From positions 1 to 16,676 of the forward strand of contig JAFOHJ010000326.1 of assembly GCA_017421885.1 (NCBI GenBank): DNA of 16,676 nucleotides. Direction: 5' to 3'. Of the stretch, positions 1 through 7,655 are shown piece by piece. Numbering within the stretch: the first letter of the stretch is position 1; each line of letters opens with the position of its first letter. The notes beneath the pieces are model-generated. The model searched no databases. It was not told the DNA's origin and was given only the letters and a program-made list of their open reading frames with translations. Source of the stretch: Clostridia bacterium. Lineage in GTDB: Bacteria > Bacillota_A > Clostridia > Oscillospirales > Butyricicoccaceae. Position numbers and translations under genes: made by a program.

Positions 1-591
1 ATCAGCCAGGTCTTTAAGGAGACAGGTATCAGCATCGAGATCATGTTCGCAGCCTCCAAGGACAAGCAGGAGGTCGCAGTAGGCATGATCAATGCCTTTG
101 ACGACGGCATCCGCGGTGTGTCGGCAGGCGAGATCTCGGCTGATAAGAGCTATATCGAAAATCTCCTCAACGAGGCGCTCGAACGTTCCGATGATGACGA
201 AGAGCTGGCTGAAGATATCAGAAATGCCCTCAGCCGCTGTAGTTCGAGAGAAAAGCCCAAGATGAGCGAGGTAAGAGAGCTGGCAGATCAGGCAGTGGTG
301 GGCAAGGTCACACGCGAGAGCTACAATGCATTCGTCGAAGGCCTTATCGCCGACGGTATGATCGACAGTGAATACGACGATTACTGCGGCTTCACATCGG
401 TATACGACACACTTACATATGAATCCAGAGGCTTTGATAACTTCGATGCTATCGTCGAGAACACAGCCGAGAGATTCTGCGGTATCTCGGGCAACGGCAA
501 GATGAGTGAGCGTCTGCTCCACTATCTTGTGGCTTTTGAGATCGCAAACCGTGAGATGGCCAGAATGCAGTGCGCAGGCAAGGCCAACTGA
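1..591 (+). CDS. Hypothetical protein, C-terminal part (5' end outside window)
   Basis: The reading frame is open from the first base of the window through the ATG at 43 to a TGA at 589-591, so the gene very probably begins upstream and about 196 residues are visible. I do not recognise the family. The visible part is acidic and mostly helical in character, with many Glu/Asp residues and an Asp-Asp-Asp-Glu-Glu run, no membrane segment, and a more hydrophobic C-terminal helix (LLHYLVAFEIANREMA). It looks cytosolic. The next gene starts 14 bases downstream with its own strong ribosome binding site, so the two are probably co-transcribed. ATG 43 has no convincing ribosome binding site, which supports treating it as an internal methionine. 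No function is proposed. Confidence 0.7.
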   Translation: MSQVFKETGISIEIMFAASKDKQEVAVGMINAFDDGIRGVSAGEISADKSYIENLLNEALERSDDDEELAEDIRNALSRCSSREKPKMSEVRELADQAVVGKVTRESYNAFVEGLIADGMIDSEYDDYCGFTSVYDTLTYESRGFDNFDAIVENTAERFCGISGNGKMSERLLHYLVAFEIANREMARMQCAGKAN

Positions 592-592
592 G

Positions 593-600
593 AGGAGAGG
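593..600 (+). promoter_or_regulatory. Ribosome binding site fixing the start at 606
   Basis: AGGAGAGG lies five bases before the ATG at 606. A longer in-frame ATG at 570 sits inside the end of the preceding gene and has no such site, so 606 is the better start. Confidence 0.7.
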
Positions 601-605
601 CAGCC

Positions 606-1355
606 ATGAAAAGAAGAAGTATTCTCAAGCTCATAGTCTGCCTTATTCTCACGACCGCTGCGGCAGTCGGCCTGACATACTTTATCAGTATTGAGGGTCG
701 ACTGGCCAGGCAGATCACATGCCTTAACACGATGCTTCTTGTCATGATCCTCGCCGGGGCGGCAAAGGCCGCCTTTGGCGAGATAGACAGCTGGTCGGAA
801 GAGAGCAGTGAGCCTAAGCACAGGGAAAGACAAAGGCAGATCGTTCAGCAGGATAAGGCACCTGACCAGCCTGCTGTTGGCAGCAGTGATATAGCAAAGG
901 CACATGCCGAGTTGAAAAAAGAGCTTCGTACTGCCGAGGAGGCTGTTCATGAAAGGCCTGTGACCCGAGAGGTGCCTATGGCGGAAGCAAAGGCCGCGCC
1001 TTCGGCAAAGTTTACGGATGACCTTGAGATGGTAGGATATGCCGAGCTTGTAAATCCCCATGAGCTTATATTCAACAGCACACCGGTACTCAAAGTAGTG
1101 AACTCCAAGAACACCTTTGCTGTCTATAGAGGAAAGGAAGGCTATTGCCTTATGGTGTCGGAGCACTGGCTTGGCAGTCCGATACAGTATGAGGCTATCA
1201 TGAACCAGCATTTCCGCGAGCTCTTTGCTATGCCGGCTCCGGTAACGGGAAGCAGATATATTCTGCGAAGATGCACTCCGGCAGGCCTTGAGCGAAATAA
1301 TGACGGAACATACTGCCTTGCCGGTAAGGGCACGGTTGAGATGGATAAAGTATAA
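606..1355 (+). CDS. Hypothetical two-helix membrane protein
   Basis: The product is 249 residues. It opens with a basic KRR tail, a hydrophobic helix at about residues 6-28, a short loop, and a second helix at about 37-57. A long charged linker rich in Glu, Lys, Arg and Ala follows (about 58-130), then a compact mixed domain to the C-terminus with three cysteines. Two short helices at the N-terminus suggest a membrane-anchored protein whose soluble C-terminal domain faces the cytosol. I do not recognise the soluble domain. The gene sits between the upstream hypothetical and the small DUF4359-like gene with gaps of 14 bases on each side, so the three are probably one transcript. A role in the cell envelope is only an inference from the anchors. 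Confidence 0.75.
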   Translation: MKRRSILKLIVCLILTTAAAVGLTYFISIEGRLARQITCLNTMLLVMILAGAAKAAFGEIDSWSEESSEPKHRERQRQIVQQDKAPDQPAVGSSDIAKAHAELKKELRTAEEAVHERPVTREVPMAEAKAAPSAKFTDDLEMVGYAELVNPHELIFNSTPVLKVVNSKNTFAVYRGKEGYCLMVSEHWLGSPIQYEAIMNQHFRELFAMPAPVTGSRYILRRCTPAGLERNNDGTYCLAGKGTVEMDKV

Positions 1356-1369
1356 AGGAGAGAAGTAAG

Positions 1370-1660
1370 ATGAAAAAGCTTATCATAATCGCGCTCGCAG
1401 CGGCGTTGGTCGTCACTCTGCATAGTACTAACCCTTCGATGCTGCAGTTTGCAGACTTTTACGAGAAGGGCGAGTGGATGGGCGATGATGCCCTGCTCGA
1501 CAGCCTTCCCGAAGAGCTCGATGAGGTGAAAACAGCCATTGCTGAAAAGACAGTTGATCCTCTTGATATAAGAAAAGACCTCTATATTGCCTCTGTATAT
1601 AACTTTGGAGGCCGACAGTTCATAGGCATTGCAGGTGATTTTCACCTGCTTGCCGAATAG
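1370..1660 (+). CDS. Small exported or anchored protein, DUF4359-like
   Basis: This 96-residue protein begins MKKLIIIALAAALVV, a typical signal peptide or membrane anchor without a lipoprotein cysteine, followed at once by a TNPS motif. The DUF4359 family, as I remember it, has the same plan: an N-terminal hydrophobic segment, a TNP motif, an acidic helical middle, and a C-terminal strand pair ending in a hydrophobic GI-G-F pattern. Here the end reads FIGIAGDFHLL. The family has no known biochemical function. The start is supported by an AAAGGAGAG ribosome binding site. It is the last gene before the terminator at 1681-1714. The family match is from memory of the pattern and should be treated as moderate. 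Confidence 0.65.
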   Translation: MKKLIIIALAAALVVTLHSTNPSMLQFADFYEKGEWMGDDALLDSLPEELDEVKTAIAEKTVDPLDIRKDLYIASVYNFGGRQFIGIAGDFHLLAE

Positions 1661-1680
1661 AATACCATTGCAGGTTATAA

Positions 1681-1714
1681 GGGTCGCCGGATTTATTGTC
1701 CGGCGGCCCTTTTT
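1681..1714 (+). terminator. Intrinsic terminator of the first operon
   Basis: An 11-bp stem (GGGTCGCCGGA with TCCGGCGGCCC, one G-U pair) and a 7-base loop are followed by five T residues. It lies 20 bases after the stop of the DUF4359-like gene. Confidence 0.9.
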
Positions 1715-1756
1715 CACATTGTTAAAATAATACTTTGCCATTCTAAAACAAAAGTG

Positions 1757-1785
1757 TTGAAACCGATGAATGATGGATTTATAAT
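1757..1785 (+). promoter_or_regulatory. Sigma-A-type promoter for the C_GCAxxG_C_C / MFS genes
   Basis: TTGAAA at 1757-1762 and a perfect TATAAT at 1780-1785 are separated by exactly 17 bases. Transcription would start near 1792, about 50 bases before the first codon at 1842. The preceding terminator makes this a separate transcription unit. Confidence 0.85.
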
Positions 1786-1841
1786 ATAGCTAACTGAAAG
1801 AGAATTGGTAAAACCTATAAAATAGAGAAGGAGAAGAAGAG

Positions 1842-2282
1842 ATGGAAAAGCTCAGCGGACGCGAACTGTTTAAGGATCATGTATATAACTGTGCTCAGTC
1901 GACATTTGTTTCTCTTGCAGAAGAGGTTGGACTGACAAGAGAGATGGCATTCAGGCTGTCGTCTGCATTTGGCGGAGGAGCCCGTTCGGGTAATCTGTGC
2001 GGCGCCGTATCGGGGGCTCTGATGGCTCTTGGTTATGTGAAGGCCAACGAACCGGGCGATAAGGAAGGTCAGAAGGAGTCCTACGCCTTTTATATAGAGT
2101 TCAACCGCAGATTTAAAGAGCGCTTTGGCGCCCTCAACTGCCGTGAACTGGTAGGCTGCGATATGTCTACACCCGAAGGCAAGGCGTTTTCTGAGGCTCA
2201 TCCTGAGGTCAAGGCAAAATGCCCCGAGTTTATTGAAGGCGGCATTGCTATCGCACGTGAAATGCTTGCCGAAATAAAATAA
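1842..2282 (+). CDS. C_GCAxxG_C_C family cysteine-motif protein (putative redox protein)
   Basis: This 146-residue protein has the spaced cysteines that name the family: C17 in NCAQS, C53 in a GNLCGAVSGALMALG segment (the GCAxxG element), then C100 and C106 in the pattern CRELVGC, and C127. A glycine-rich FGGGARSG stretch precedes C53, as is usual. Family members are small cytosolic proteins presumed to bind a metal or cluster or to act as redox proteins. No member's reaction is known to me with confidence. Length fits the family. A GGAGAAG-type ribosome binding site precedes the ATG. The MFS transporter starts 40 bases downstream with no terminator between, so the two form one unit and may share a substrate or a response, but nothing in the sequence identifies that substrate. 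Confidence 0.85.
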   Translation: MEKLSGRELFKDHVYNCAQSTFVSLAEEVGLTREMAFRLSSAFGGGARSGNLCGAVSGALMALGYVKANEPGDKEGQKESYAFYIEFNRRFKERFGALNCRELVGCDMSTPEGKAFSEAHPEVKAKCPEFIEGGIAIAREMLAEIK

Positions 2283-2321
2283 AGATTTGTAAAATATCCA
2301 AATTGTCATAGGAGGCATATT

Positions 2322-3614
2322 ATGGGTCTTATACATGAAATGAAAAAGACCGCCAAGGTACACTTGGCCTTCGAAGACATCAACACACCTTACATAATGC
2401 TGGAGGCCATTTTTGCCAGCGTATTGCTGCAGCTGACAAATCCCTTCTATCAGCTTTTTGCCACTGCGATGGGCGCCGATGATGTTGCAGTAGGTCTCAT
2501 ATCGTCACTGCCGTCATTCTGTGCTCTGTTCGTTCTTCTGCCCGCATCGCTCTATATCGACAGGATCAAGGATAAAAAGAAGTTCCTGATGACGGTTATC
2601 AGTATCTGTGGCATTGCTCTTCCCGTGATCGCCATGTCGCCTTTCCTGGGCGACCGCGGATACTGGTTCTTTATAATAGGCATTTCGCTGTGGAATATCC
2701 CTTATATTATGTATACGGTGTCATGGCAGAGCTATTTTAACGATCTTTATCCTCCTTCAAGGAGAGCCGTGCCCTACGCAAGAAGACAGATGATGACCTA
2801 TGCCGTTCCGGTCGTTACCATTATGCTGGGCGGCATTATCCTCAGCTACATATGCAAGACCACCGAGCAGAAGATACTTGCCTATCAGATATTCTTCTTC
2901 CTGGCGTTCCTCGCATCGGTAGCTCAGAGGAAGATGATCGAAAAGACCGAATATCCTGATGACCTTAACAAAGACCTAAGCGGAAGCTTCTCAGTTAAGA
3001 CACTGGTCAAAGACTTCGGCACCGCCATTAAGAATCTTAAAAAATATCCTCAGTTCTGTATCTTCCTCTGCTTGCTGTTCATATTCTACTTTGGTTGGCA
3101 GATGGCATGGCCCATGTTCTTCCTTTATCTTGTAAACGGTATCGGACTCAACGAGTTTATGAAGAGCAGCCTCGACGTTATTTCCTATCTTGCTCAGACG
3201 ATGACCTCGACATGGTGGGGCAAACGAATCGAGAAGAGGGGAGCTAAGGAATCGACCATATACGGCCTTCTTGCAAGTGCCACCGTCCCTGCGTGGATAG
3301 TTATGACCGATAATTTCTTTATCCTGGTCATTAACTATATCTTCAGCGGTGCGACCGGCCCCGGTTTCCAGCTGGGCCTGTTCAATGATATGCTGGATAA
3401 TCTGCCCGACGAGAACCGTTCGCTGTATATCGGTGTATACAATATGGTCATGCAGATATCCAACTTTATCGCGCCTCTCTGTGGCGTTGCGCTGTATACA
3501 AGGATAGGCATCAGGAACACTATGATCATGTCCAGCTGTATGCGCTTTTTTGCTGCCTGCCTGTTTGCTGTAAGATATTTTGTTGGAAGGAAGAAAAAGG
3601 AAAAAATGGAATGA
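2322..3614 (+). CDS. MFS-type transporter, substrate unknown
   Basis: The 430-residue product has about twelve hydrophobic segments in two halves separated by a charged cytosolic loop at roughly residues 205-245. A YIDRIKDKKKF element after the second segment corresponds to the MFS motif A between helices 2 and 3, which supports the major facilitator call. An amphipathic N-terminal tail of about 25 residues comes before the first helix. The C-terminal end is strongly basic (GRKKKEKME), consistent with a cytosolic terminus. AGGAGG lies just before the ATG. It is second in the unit that begins with the C_GCAxxG_C_C gene. Direction of transport and substrate cannot be read from the sequence. No obvious terminator follows within the next 100 bases. 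Confidence 0.85.
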   Translation: MGLIHEMKKTAKVHLAFEDINTPYIMLEAIFASVLLQLTNPFYQLFATAMGADDVAVGLISSLPSFCALFVLLPASLYIDRIKDKKKFLMTVISICGIALPVIAMSPFLGDRGYWFFIIGISLWNIPYIMYTVSWQSYFNDLYPPSRRAVPYARRQMMTYAVPVVTIMLGGIILSYICKTTEQKILAYQIFFFLAFLASVAQRKMIEKTEYPDDLNKDLSGSFSVKTLVKDFGTAIKNLKKYPQFCIFLCLLFIFYFGWQMAWPMFFLYLVNGIGLNEFMKSSLDVISYLAQTMTSTWWGKRIEKRGAKESTIYGLLASATVPAWIVMTDNFFILVINYIFSGATGPGFQLGLFNDMLDNLPDENRSLYIGVYNMVMQISNFIAPLCGVALYTRIGIRNTMIMSSCMRFFAACLFAVRYFVGRKKKEKME

Positions 3615-3735
3615 AAAACTTCTGTAAATCTTCGAGTTTATGGTAAACAAATACAAATTGTTCGTCATTTTCCAATGAAAAAAGCGTAATTTATGGTCAA
3701 AACGACAAAATGTATTAGAGGGCATATATATATTC

Positions 3736-3764
3736 TTGCAAAAGATTTGTGTTTGGAGTAAAAT
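3736..3764 (+). promoter_or_regulatory. Sigma-A-type promoter upstream of the RNA candidate and purE
   Basis: TTGCAA at 3736-3741 and TAAAAT at 3759-3764 are 17 bases apart, predicting a start at about 3771. It is the best promoter between the MFS gene and purE. It would drive the RNA candidate and, by passing the terminator at 3913-3941, the purine operon. Confidence 0.7.
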
Positions 3765-3770
3765 ATCAGT

Positions 3771-3941
3771 GTATTTGGCCGTGGAAAAACGGATTGAAAT
3801 CGGGCGTGGAGGTCTCAGGTGATGTGTCTGCGTGTAGGATGTACAATGTATATTGGGAGTTCTTACAGAAATATCACAGGGCTTAGTGCGCTTGCAATAG
3901 TGTAACAGGTATAAAAGCACCCTTTTTTGAGGGTGCTTTTT
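3771..3941 (+). ncRNA. ssrS: Structured small RNA or leader before purE; candidate 6S RNA
   Basis: This stretch has its own promoter and ends in an intrinsic terminator, giving an RNA of about 170 bases with no coding potential. By eye it folds into a long interrupted rod. The ends pair weakly (3770-3777 with 3906-3913, three G-U pairs). A small hairpin closes at 3779-3792. A large internal bubble is flanked by 3800-3818 and 3878-3900, and an apical arm runs from 3819 to 3877. The arm includes GTGATGT/ATATCAC, TCTG/CAGA, TAGGA/TCTTA and a CAAT/ATTG tip. A rod with a central bubble is the 6S RNA plan, and 6S genes next to purine genes are, to my knowledge, found in Firmicutes. 6S has little sequence conservation, so identity is inferred. 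The alternative is a cis-acting attenuator leader for the purine operon. The gene symbol is tentative. Confidence 0.45.
3913..3941 (+). terminator. Intrinsic terminator between the RNA candidate and purE
   Basis: AAAAGCACCC at 3913-3922 pairs with GGGTGCTTTT at 3931-3940 around an 8-base loop, and the 3' arm itself supplies the T run. It lies 64 bases before purE, so it either ends a separate small RNA or attenuates the purine operon. Confidence 0.85.
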
Positions 3942-4004
3942 GACTTTCCGTATTTCTTTTAAGGTTGATTATTAAAACTTTTTCGATATAGAAAGGATGA
4001 CACC

Positions 4005-4511
4005 ATGAAGAAAGTAGTTATTGTTATGGGATCTGATTCCGACCTGCAGACAATGGATGCATCGGTAAGAGTCCTCAGAAATTTTAACATCCCCTTTGAG
4101 GTCCGTATCATTTCGGCACACAGAACACCTTCTGCTGCTGAAGAACTGTCGAAGACAGCCGAAGAAAAGGGCGTAGGCGTTATTATCGCCGCAGCTGGCA
4201 AGGCGGCTCATCTGGCCGGTGTTCTTGCTGCAAACACTATCCTGCCTGTCATCGGTGTTCCCATCAAGTCTAGCACAATGGACGGCATGGACAGCCTCCT
4301 TTCCACAGTTCAGATGCCTTCGGGCGTTCCCGTTGCAACTGTAGCCATCAACGGCGCCGAGAACGCCGCTCTGCTGGCTGTTCAGATCCTCGCAGGCAGC
4401 GAGCCTTCGCTGGCTGAAGCTTTGAGGAACTATAAAAAGGAAATGGAGCGTAAAGTTCTGGCTAAGGATGAAAATATCCGTAAGCAGTATTCCGTAACTT
4501 CGGAGGAATAA
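4005..4511 (+). CDS. purE: PurE, N5-carboxyaminoimidazole ribonucleotide mutase (class I-like)
   Basis: PurE makes 4-carboxy-AIR, a mid-pathway step of de novo IMP synthesis, in the cytosol. The 168-residue protein starts with a strand and GSDSD (residues 9-13). It carries SAHRTP (37-42) with the likely catalytic His39, an AAGKAAHL loop around residues 63-70, and a MDSLLSTVQMPSGVPV stretch, all class I features. Class II enzymes (AIR carboxylases) carry a different SN-type loop instead of AAHL. Class I enzymes normally act after PurK, but no purK is present in this window. The loop reads GKAAHL rather than the E. coli GGAAHL, a variant I believe is common in Clostridia. An AAAGGA site precedes the ATG. 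It is the first gene of the purine operon, and purF follows after three bases. Confidence 0.95.
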   Translation: MKKVVIVMGSDSDLQTMDASVRVLRNFNIPFEVRIISAHRTPSAAEELSKTAEEKGVGVIIAAAGKAAHLAGVLAANTILPVIGVPIKSSTMDGMDSLLSTVQMPSGVPVATVAINGAENAALLAVQILAGSEPSLAEALRNYKKEMERKVLAKDENIRKQYSVTSEE

Positions 4512-4514
4512 TCT

Positions 4515-5933
4515 ATGGGTGGTTTTTTTGGCATAGCATCAAAGAAACAATGTAATTACGATCTTTATTACGGCGTCGACTATCATTCCCATCTGGGAAC
4601 GAGACGCGGCGGTATGGTCATGTATGACCGCGAGCTGGGTTTCCAGCGTCAGATCCATAATATCGAGAACTCTCCCTTCAGAACAAAGTTCGAAAAGGAT
4701 GTAGACGATATGCGCGGTAATCTGGGTATTGCCTGTATTTCCGATTACGAACCTCAGCCTTTGCTGATTCGCAGCCATCTCGGCAATTTTGCCATCTGTA
4801 CAGTCGGCAGGATCAACAATCAGGAAAGCCTCGTTGAGCTGATACTCAACAAGAATCATCACTTCCTTGAACTGAGCGGCGGCAACATCAACCCCACCGA
4901 ACTGGTTGCTTCGATCATTAACGAGAAGAACACCATTACCGAAGGTATTGAGTATGCTCAGAAGATGGTCAGTGGATCGATGTCGATTCTTGTTATGACC
5001 AACGAGTGTATCTATGCCGCGCGCGATTTCTATGGACGTCTGCCTGTTCTGATCGGTCAGAATGAGGACGGATATTCCGTTTCGATGGAGAGCTTTGCAT
5101 ATCAGAAGGCCGGATTCGATGATTTCCGCGACCTCGGTCCCGGCGAGATCGTACGAATCACTCCTGAGGGAGTCGAGCAGATGAAAGCTCCTGAAGGCAA
5201 GCTTCGTATCTGCGCATTCCTCTGGACCTATTACGGCTATCCCAACTCGCATTATGAGGGTTCGACAGTAGAAACCATGCGTTATAAGAGCGGCGAGATC
5301 ATGGCCGATTACGACAAGATCGAAGGAATCTCTCAGGACGTTGACTATGTTGCAGGTGTTCCCGACAGCGGCACACCCAATGCTATCGGTTATGCCAACC
5401 GTTCGGGTATCCCCTTCGCAAGACCCTTTATCAAATATACCCCCACATGGGCGCGCTCCTTTATGCCCACAAGCCAGAAGCAGCGCAACCTTATAGCAAA
5501 CAAGAAGCAGATCCCCATCAAGGCGCTTATCGACGACAAGAAGCTCCTCCTTATCGACGACTCGATCGTAAGAGGCACACAGCTTCGCGAGACGGTAGAC
5601 TTCCTCTACAACAACGGCGCAAAAGAGGTGCATATCCGCTCGGCTTGTCCTCCCATTATGTACGGCTGCAAATATCATAACTTCTCCCGTTCCAGAAACG
5701 AGATGGAGCTTATTGGCCGCCGCATAGTAATGGATCTTGAGGGCGAAAAGGGTATGAAGTACCTCGATCAGTACTCCGACCACAGCACCGACAGAGGCAA
5801 GGCCTTTGTTCAGGCCATAGAAAAGCAGATGGGATTTTCATCCCTCAGATTCCAGAGCCTCTGGGGTGTAACAAGCTCCATCGGACTCGATCCCGATTGT
5901 CTGTGCACATACTGCTGGACAGGTAAAGAATAA
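4515..5933 (+). CDS. purF: PurF-like amidophosphoribosyltransferase lacking the glutaminase cysteine
   Basis: PurF makes phosphoribosylamine from PRPP and glutamine, the committed step of purine synthesis. The 472-residue protein has both domains. The C-terminal phosphoribosyltransferase is intact, with the PRPP loop LLLIDDSIVRGTQ (344-356) and CGIPDSG-like VPDSG (282-286). Cysteines matching the [4Fe-4S] ligands of the Bacillus-type enzyme are present at 233, 385, 464 and 467. The N-terminal Ntn-type domain starts MGGFFGI where normal enzymes have CGVFGI, so the nucleophile at position 2 is glycine. The RYST segment reads IACISDYEP and the HNG segment reads TVGR, so Arg and Asn of the glutamine site are also gone. 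Bacteroidetes carry a similar MGGFFG paralog, as I recall. It may use free ammonia or a partner glutaminase, or have another role. The GGAGGA site lies inside the end of purE. Confidence 0.88.
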   Translation: MGGFFGIASKKQCNYDLYYGVDYHSHLGTRRGGMVMYDRELGFQRQIHNIENSPFRTKFEKDVDDMRGNLGIACISDYEPQPLLIRSHLGNFAICTVGRINNQESLVELILNKNHHFLELSGGNINPTELVASIINEKNTITEGIEYAQKMVSGSMSILVMTNECIYAARDFYGRLPVLIGQNEDGYSVSMESFAYQKAGFDDFRDLGPGEIVRITPEGVEQMKAPEGKLRICAFLWTYYGYPNSHYEGSTVETMRYKSGEIMADYDKIEGISQDVDYVAGVPDSGTPNAIGYANRSGIPFARPFIKYTPTWARSFMPTSQKQRNLIANKKQIPIKALIDDKKLLLIDDSIVRGTQLRETVDFLYNNGAKEVHIRSACPPIMYGCKYHNFSRSRNEMELIGRRIVMDLEGEKGMKYLDQYSDHSTDRGKAFVQAIEKQMGFSSLRFQSLWGVTSSIGLDPDCLCTYCWTGKE

Positions 5934-5960
5934 AATAATAACCGAAAGGAAACAGTTATC

Positions 5961-7013
5961 ATGAACCATAAAGACAGCTACAGCGCAAGCTATGCAGCAG
6001 CCGGCGTAGATATCACAGCAGGCTATAAGGGCGTTCAGCTCATGAAAGAGCACGTTATGCGCACAATGACCCCCGGCGTAGTTTCCGACATCGGCGGCTT
6101 CGGCGGCCTCTTCGCTCCCGATGTAAAGGGTATGGAAGAGCCCGTTCTGGTCTCCGGCACAGACGGCGTCGGCACAAAGCAGCGTATTGCTCAGATCATG
6201 GACAAGCACGACACAGTCGGTATCGACTGCGTTGCCATGTGCGTAAACGACATCGTATGCTGCGGCGCAAAGCCCATCTTCTTCCTCGACTATATCGCAA
6301 TCGGCAAGAACATCCCCGAGAAGGTAGCTACTCTGGTTTCCGGCGTTGCAGAAGGCTGCGTCCAGTCGGGCTGCGCTCTCATCGGTGGCGAAACAGCCGA
6401 GCATCCCGGCACAATGACACCCGACGATTACGACTTTGCAGGTTTTGCTGTAGGTATCGTCGACAAGAAGGACATCATCGATCAGAATAAGATGACAGAG
6501 GGCGATGTCATCATCGCTATGCCTTCCTCCGGCTGCCATTCCAACGGTTATTCTCTGGTCCGCAAGGTATTCGATGTTGAGAACTGCGATCTTAACAAGT
6601 ATTATGACTGCCTCGGCAAGACACTGGGCGAAGCTCTGCTTGAGCCCACCATCATCTATGTAAAGCCTGCTCTGGCCGCTATCGCAGCTGCCGAAGTTCA
6701 CGGCATCAGCCATATCACAGGTGGCGGCTTCTATGAGAACCTTCCCAGATGCATCCCCGAAGGCCTCTGCGCTAAGATCAAGAAGGACGACATCAAGGTC
6801 CATCCCATCTTCAAGCTGCTGCAGGAGACAGGCAACATCCCCGAGCGCGATATGTACAATACATACAACATGGGCGTAGGTATGGCTATGATCGTTACAA
6901 AGGAAACAGCCGACAAGGCTATCGCTGCTCTTAAGGAGAATGGCGTTGACGCATATGTCATCGGCGAGATCGTAAAGGCCGGCGAAGACGGTGCGCAGGT
7001 AGACCTGTGGTAA
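5961..7013 (+). CDS. purM: PurM, phosphoribosylformylglycinamidine cyclo-ligase (AIR synthetase)
   Basis: PurM closes the imidazole ring of FGAM to AIR using ATP in the cytosol. The 350-residue length is normal. Family signatures are visible in order: [13 protein letters not shown] near the N-terminus, SGTDGVGTK (65-73), a [12 protein letters not shown] stretch (88-99), [11 protein letters not shown] (101-111), [11 protein letters not shown] at about 140-150, and THITGGGF-like [15 protein letters not shown] at about 250-265. It shares the PurM/PurL superfamily ATP-binding fold. A GAAAGGAAA site precedes the ATG. The stop codon overlaps the start of purN by seven bases, indicating translational coupling. 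Confidence 0.97.
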   Translation: MNHKDSYSASYAAAGVDITAGYKGVQLMKEHVMRTMTPGVVSDIGGFGGLFAPDVKGMEEPVLVSGTDGVGTKQRIAQIMDKHDTVGIDCVAMCVNDIVCCGAKPIFFLDYIAIGKNIPEKVATLVSGVAEGCVQSGCALIGGETAEHPGTMTPDDYDFAGFAVGIVDKKDIIDQNKMTEGDVIIAMPSSGCHSNGYSLVRKVFDVENCDLNKYYDCLGKTLGEALLEPTIIYVKPALAAIAAAEVHGISHITGGGFYENLPRCIPEGLCAKIKKDDIKVHPIFKLLQETGNIPERDMYNTYNMGVGMAMIVTKETADKAIAALKENGVDAYVIGEIVKAGEDGAQVDLW

Positions 7014-7633
7014 GGATCGCAGTCATGGTCTCGGGCGGCGGCACGAACCTGCAGGCCCTGATCGACTGTCAGAAGGAAAAGGGACTTGGCGGCGGCGAGA
7101 TCGTTGCCGTCATCTCCAACCGCAAAGCGGCATATGCCCTCGAGCGCGCCGCAAATGCAGGTATCCCGGGCTATTATGTGGGCGGCAAGGGCCTCGATAA
7201 CGAGGAATACAGCCGCAAGCTTGACGAGCTTCTCGAGAGCGAAGTAAAGCCCGACCTTATCGTTCTTGCAGGATTCCTCAGGATCTTCAGTGAGGAGTTC
7301 AGCAATAAGTATGCAGGAAAGATCATCAATATCCATCCATCTCTCATTCCCTCCTTCTGCGGTGATGGCATGTATGGCCTCAAAGTACATGAGGCGGCCA
7401 TTGCCAAGGGAGTCAAGGTGAGCGGTGCCACCGTTCATTTTGTAAGTGCGGGCACCGACGAGGGCCCCATCATCCTTCAGGGAACGTCGCAGGTCAAAGC
7501 CGGCGACACTCCCGAGATTCTTCAGAAGAGGATCATGGAGGAATGCGAATGGAAGCTGCTGCCTCAGGCTGTAACCCTCTTCTGCGAGGGCAGACTTTCG
7601 ATCGAAAACGGAATCGTTAACATAAAAGACTGA
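7007..7633 (+). CDS. purN: PurN, phosphoribosylglycinamide formyltransferase (GTG start)
   Basis: PurN transfers the formyl group of 10-formyl-tetrahydrofolate to GAR. The 208-residue protein begins at a GTG that overlaps the end of purM and gives [18 protein letters not shown], which aligns with the usual first strand and phosphate loop. Catalytic residues match E. coli Asn106/His108/Asp144: N108 and H110 in [10 protein letters not shown], and D151 in TDEGPI. The later ATG at 7025 would cut the first strand, so GTG is preferred. No strong ribosome binding site is seen, as expected for a coupled start. No formate-dependent purT is nearby, so folate appears to be the formyl source here and at the AICAR step. 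Confidence 0.95.
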   Translation: MVRIAVMVSGGGTNLQALIDCQKEKGLGGGEIVAVISNRKAAYALERAANAGIPGYYVGGKGLDNEEYSRKLDELLESEVKPDLIVLAGFLRIFSEEFSNKYAGKIINIHPSLIPSFCGDGMYGLKVHEAAIAKGVKVSGATVHFVSAGTDEGPIILQGTSQVKAGDTPEILQKRIMEECEWKLLPQAVTLFCEGRLSIENGIVNIKD

Positions 7634-7655
7634 AGAATATCAAGGAGATCTTGAA

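Noticed and set aside
570..605. Upstream start for the two-helix membrane protein
   Set aside because: It overlaps the previous gene and has no ribosome binding site, while ATG 606 has a strong one and places the basic N-terminus directly before the first helix.
3841..3880. Purine riboswitch before purE
   Set aside because: A GGGAGTTCTTACA stretch recalls part of the purine aptamer, but the second conserved loop and the closing ACTA/TATA elements are missing and the pairing seen is different.
3800..3895. ZTP (pfl) or PRPP riboswitch
   Set aside because: GGGCGTGG slightly recalls the ZTP 5' element, but no CCGCC-GGGC partner is found downstream, and no ykkC-type conserved block is present.
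3965..3992. Promoter TTGATT-16-TATAGA just before purE
   Set aside because: Transcription would begin about six bases before the ATG, leaving the ribosome binding site outside the message.
4539..5783. 414-codon minus-strand open frame over purF
   Set aside because: It is a mirror frame of purF in codon register, with no start signals or family resemblance.
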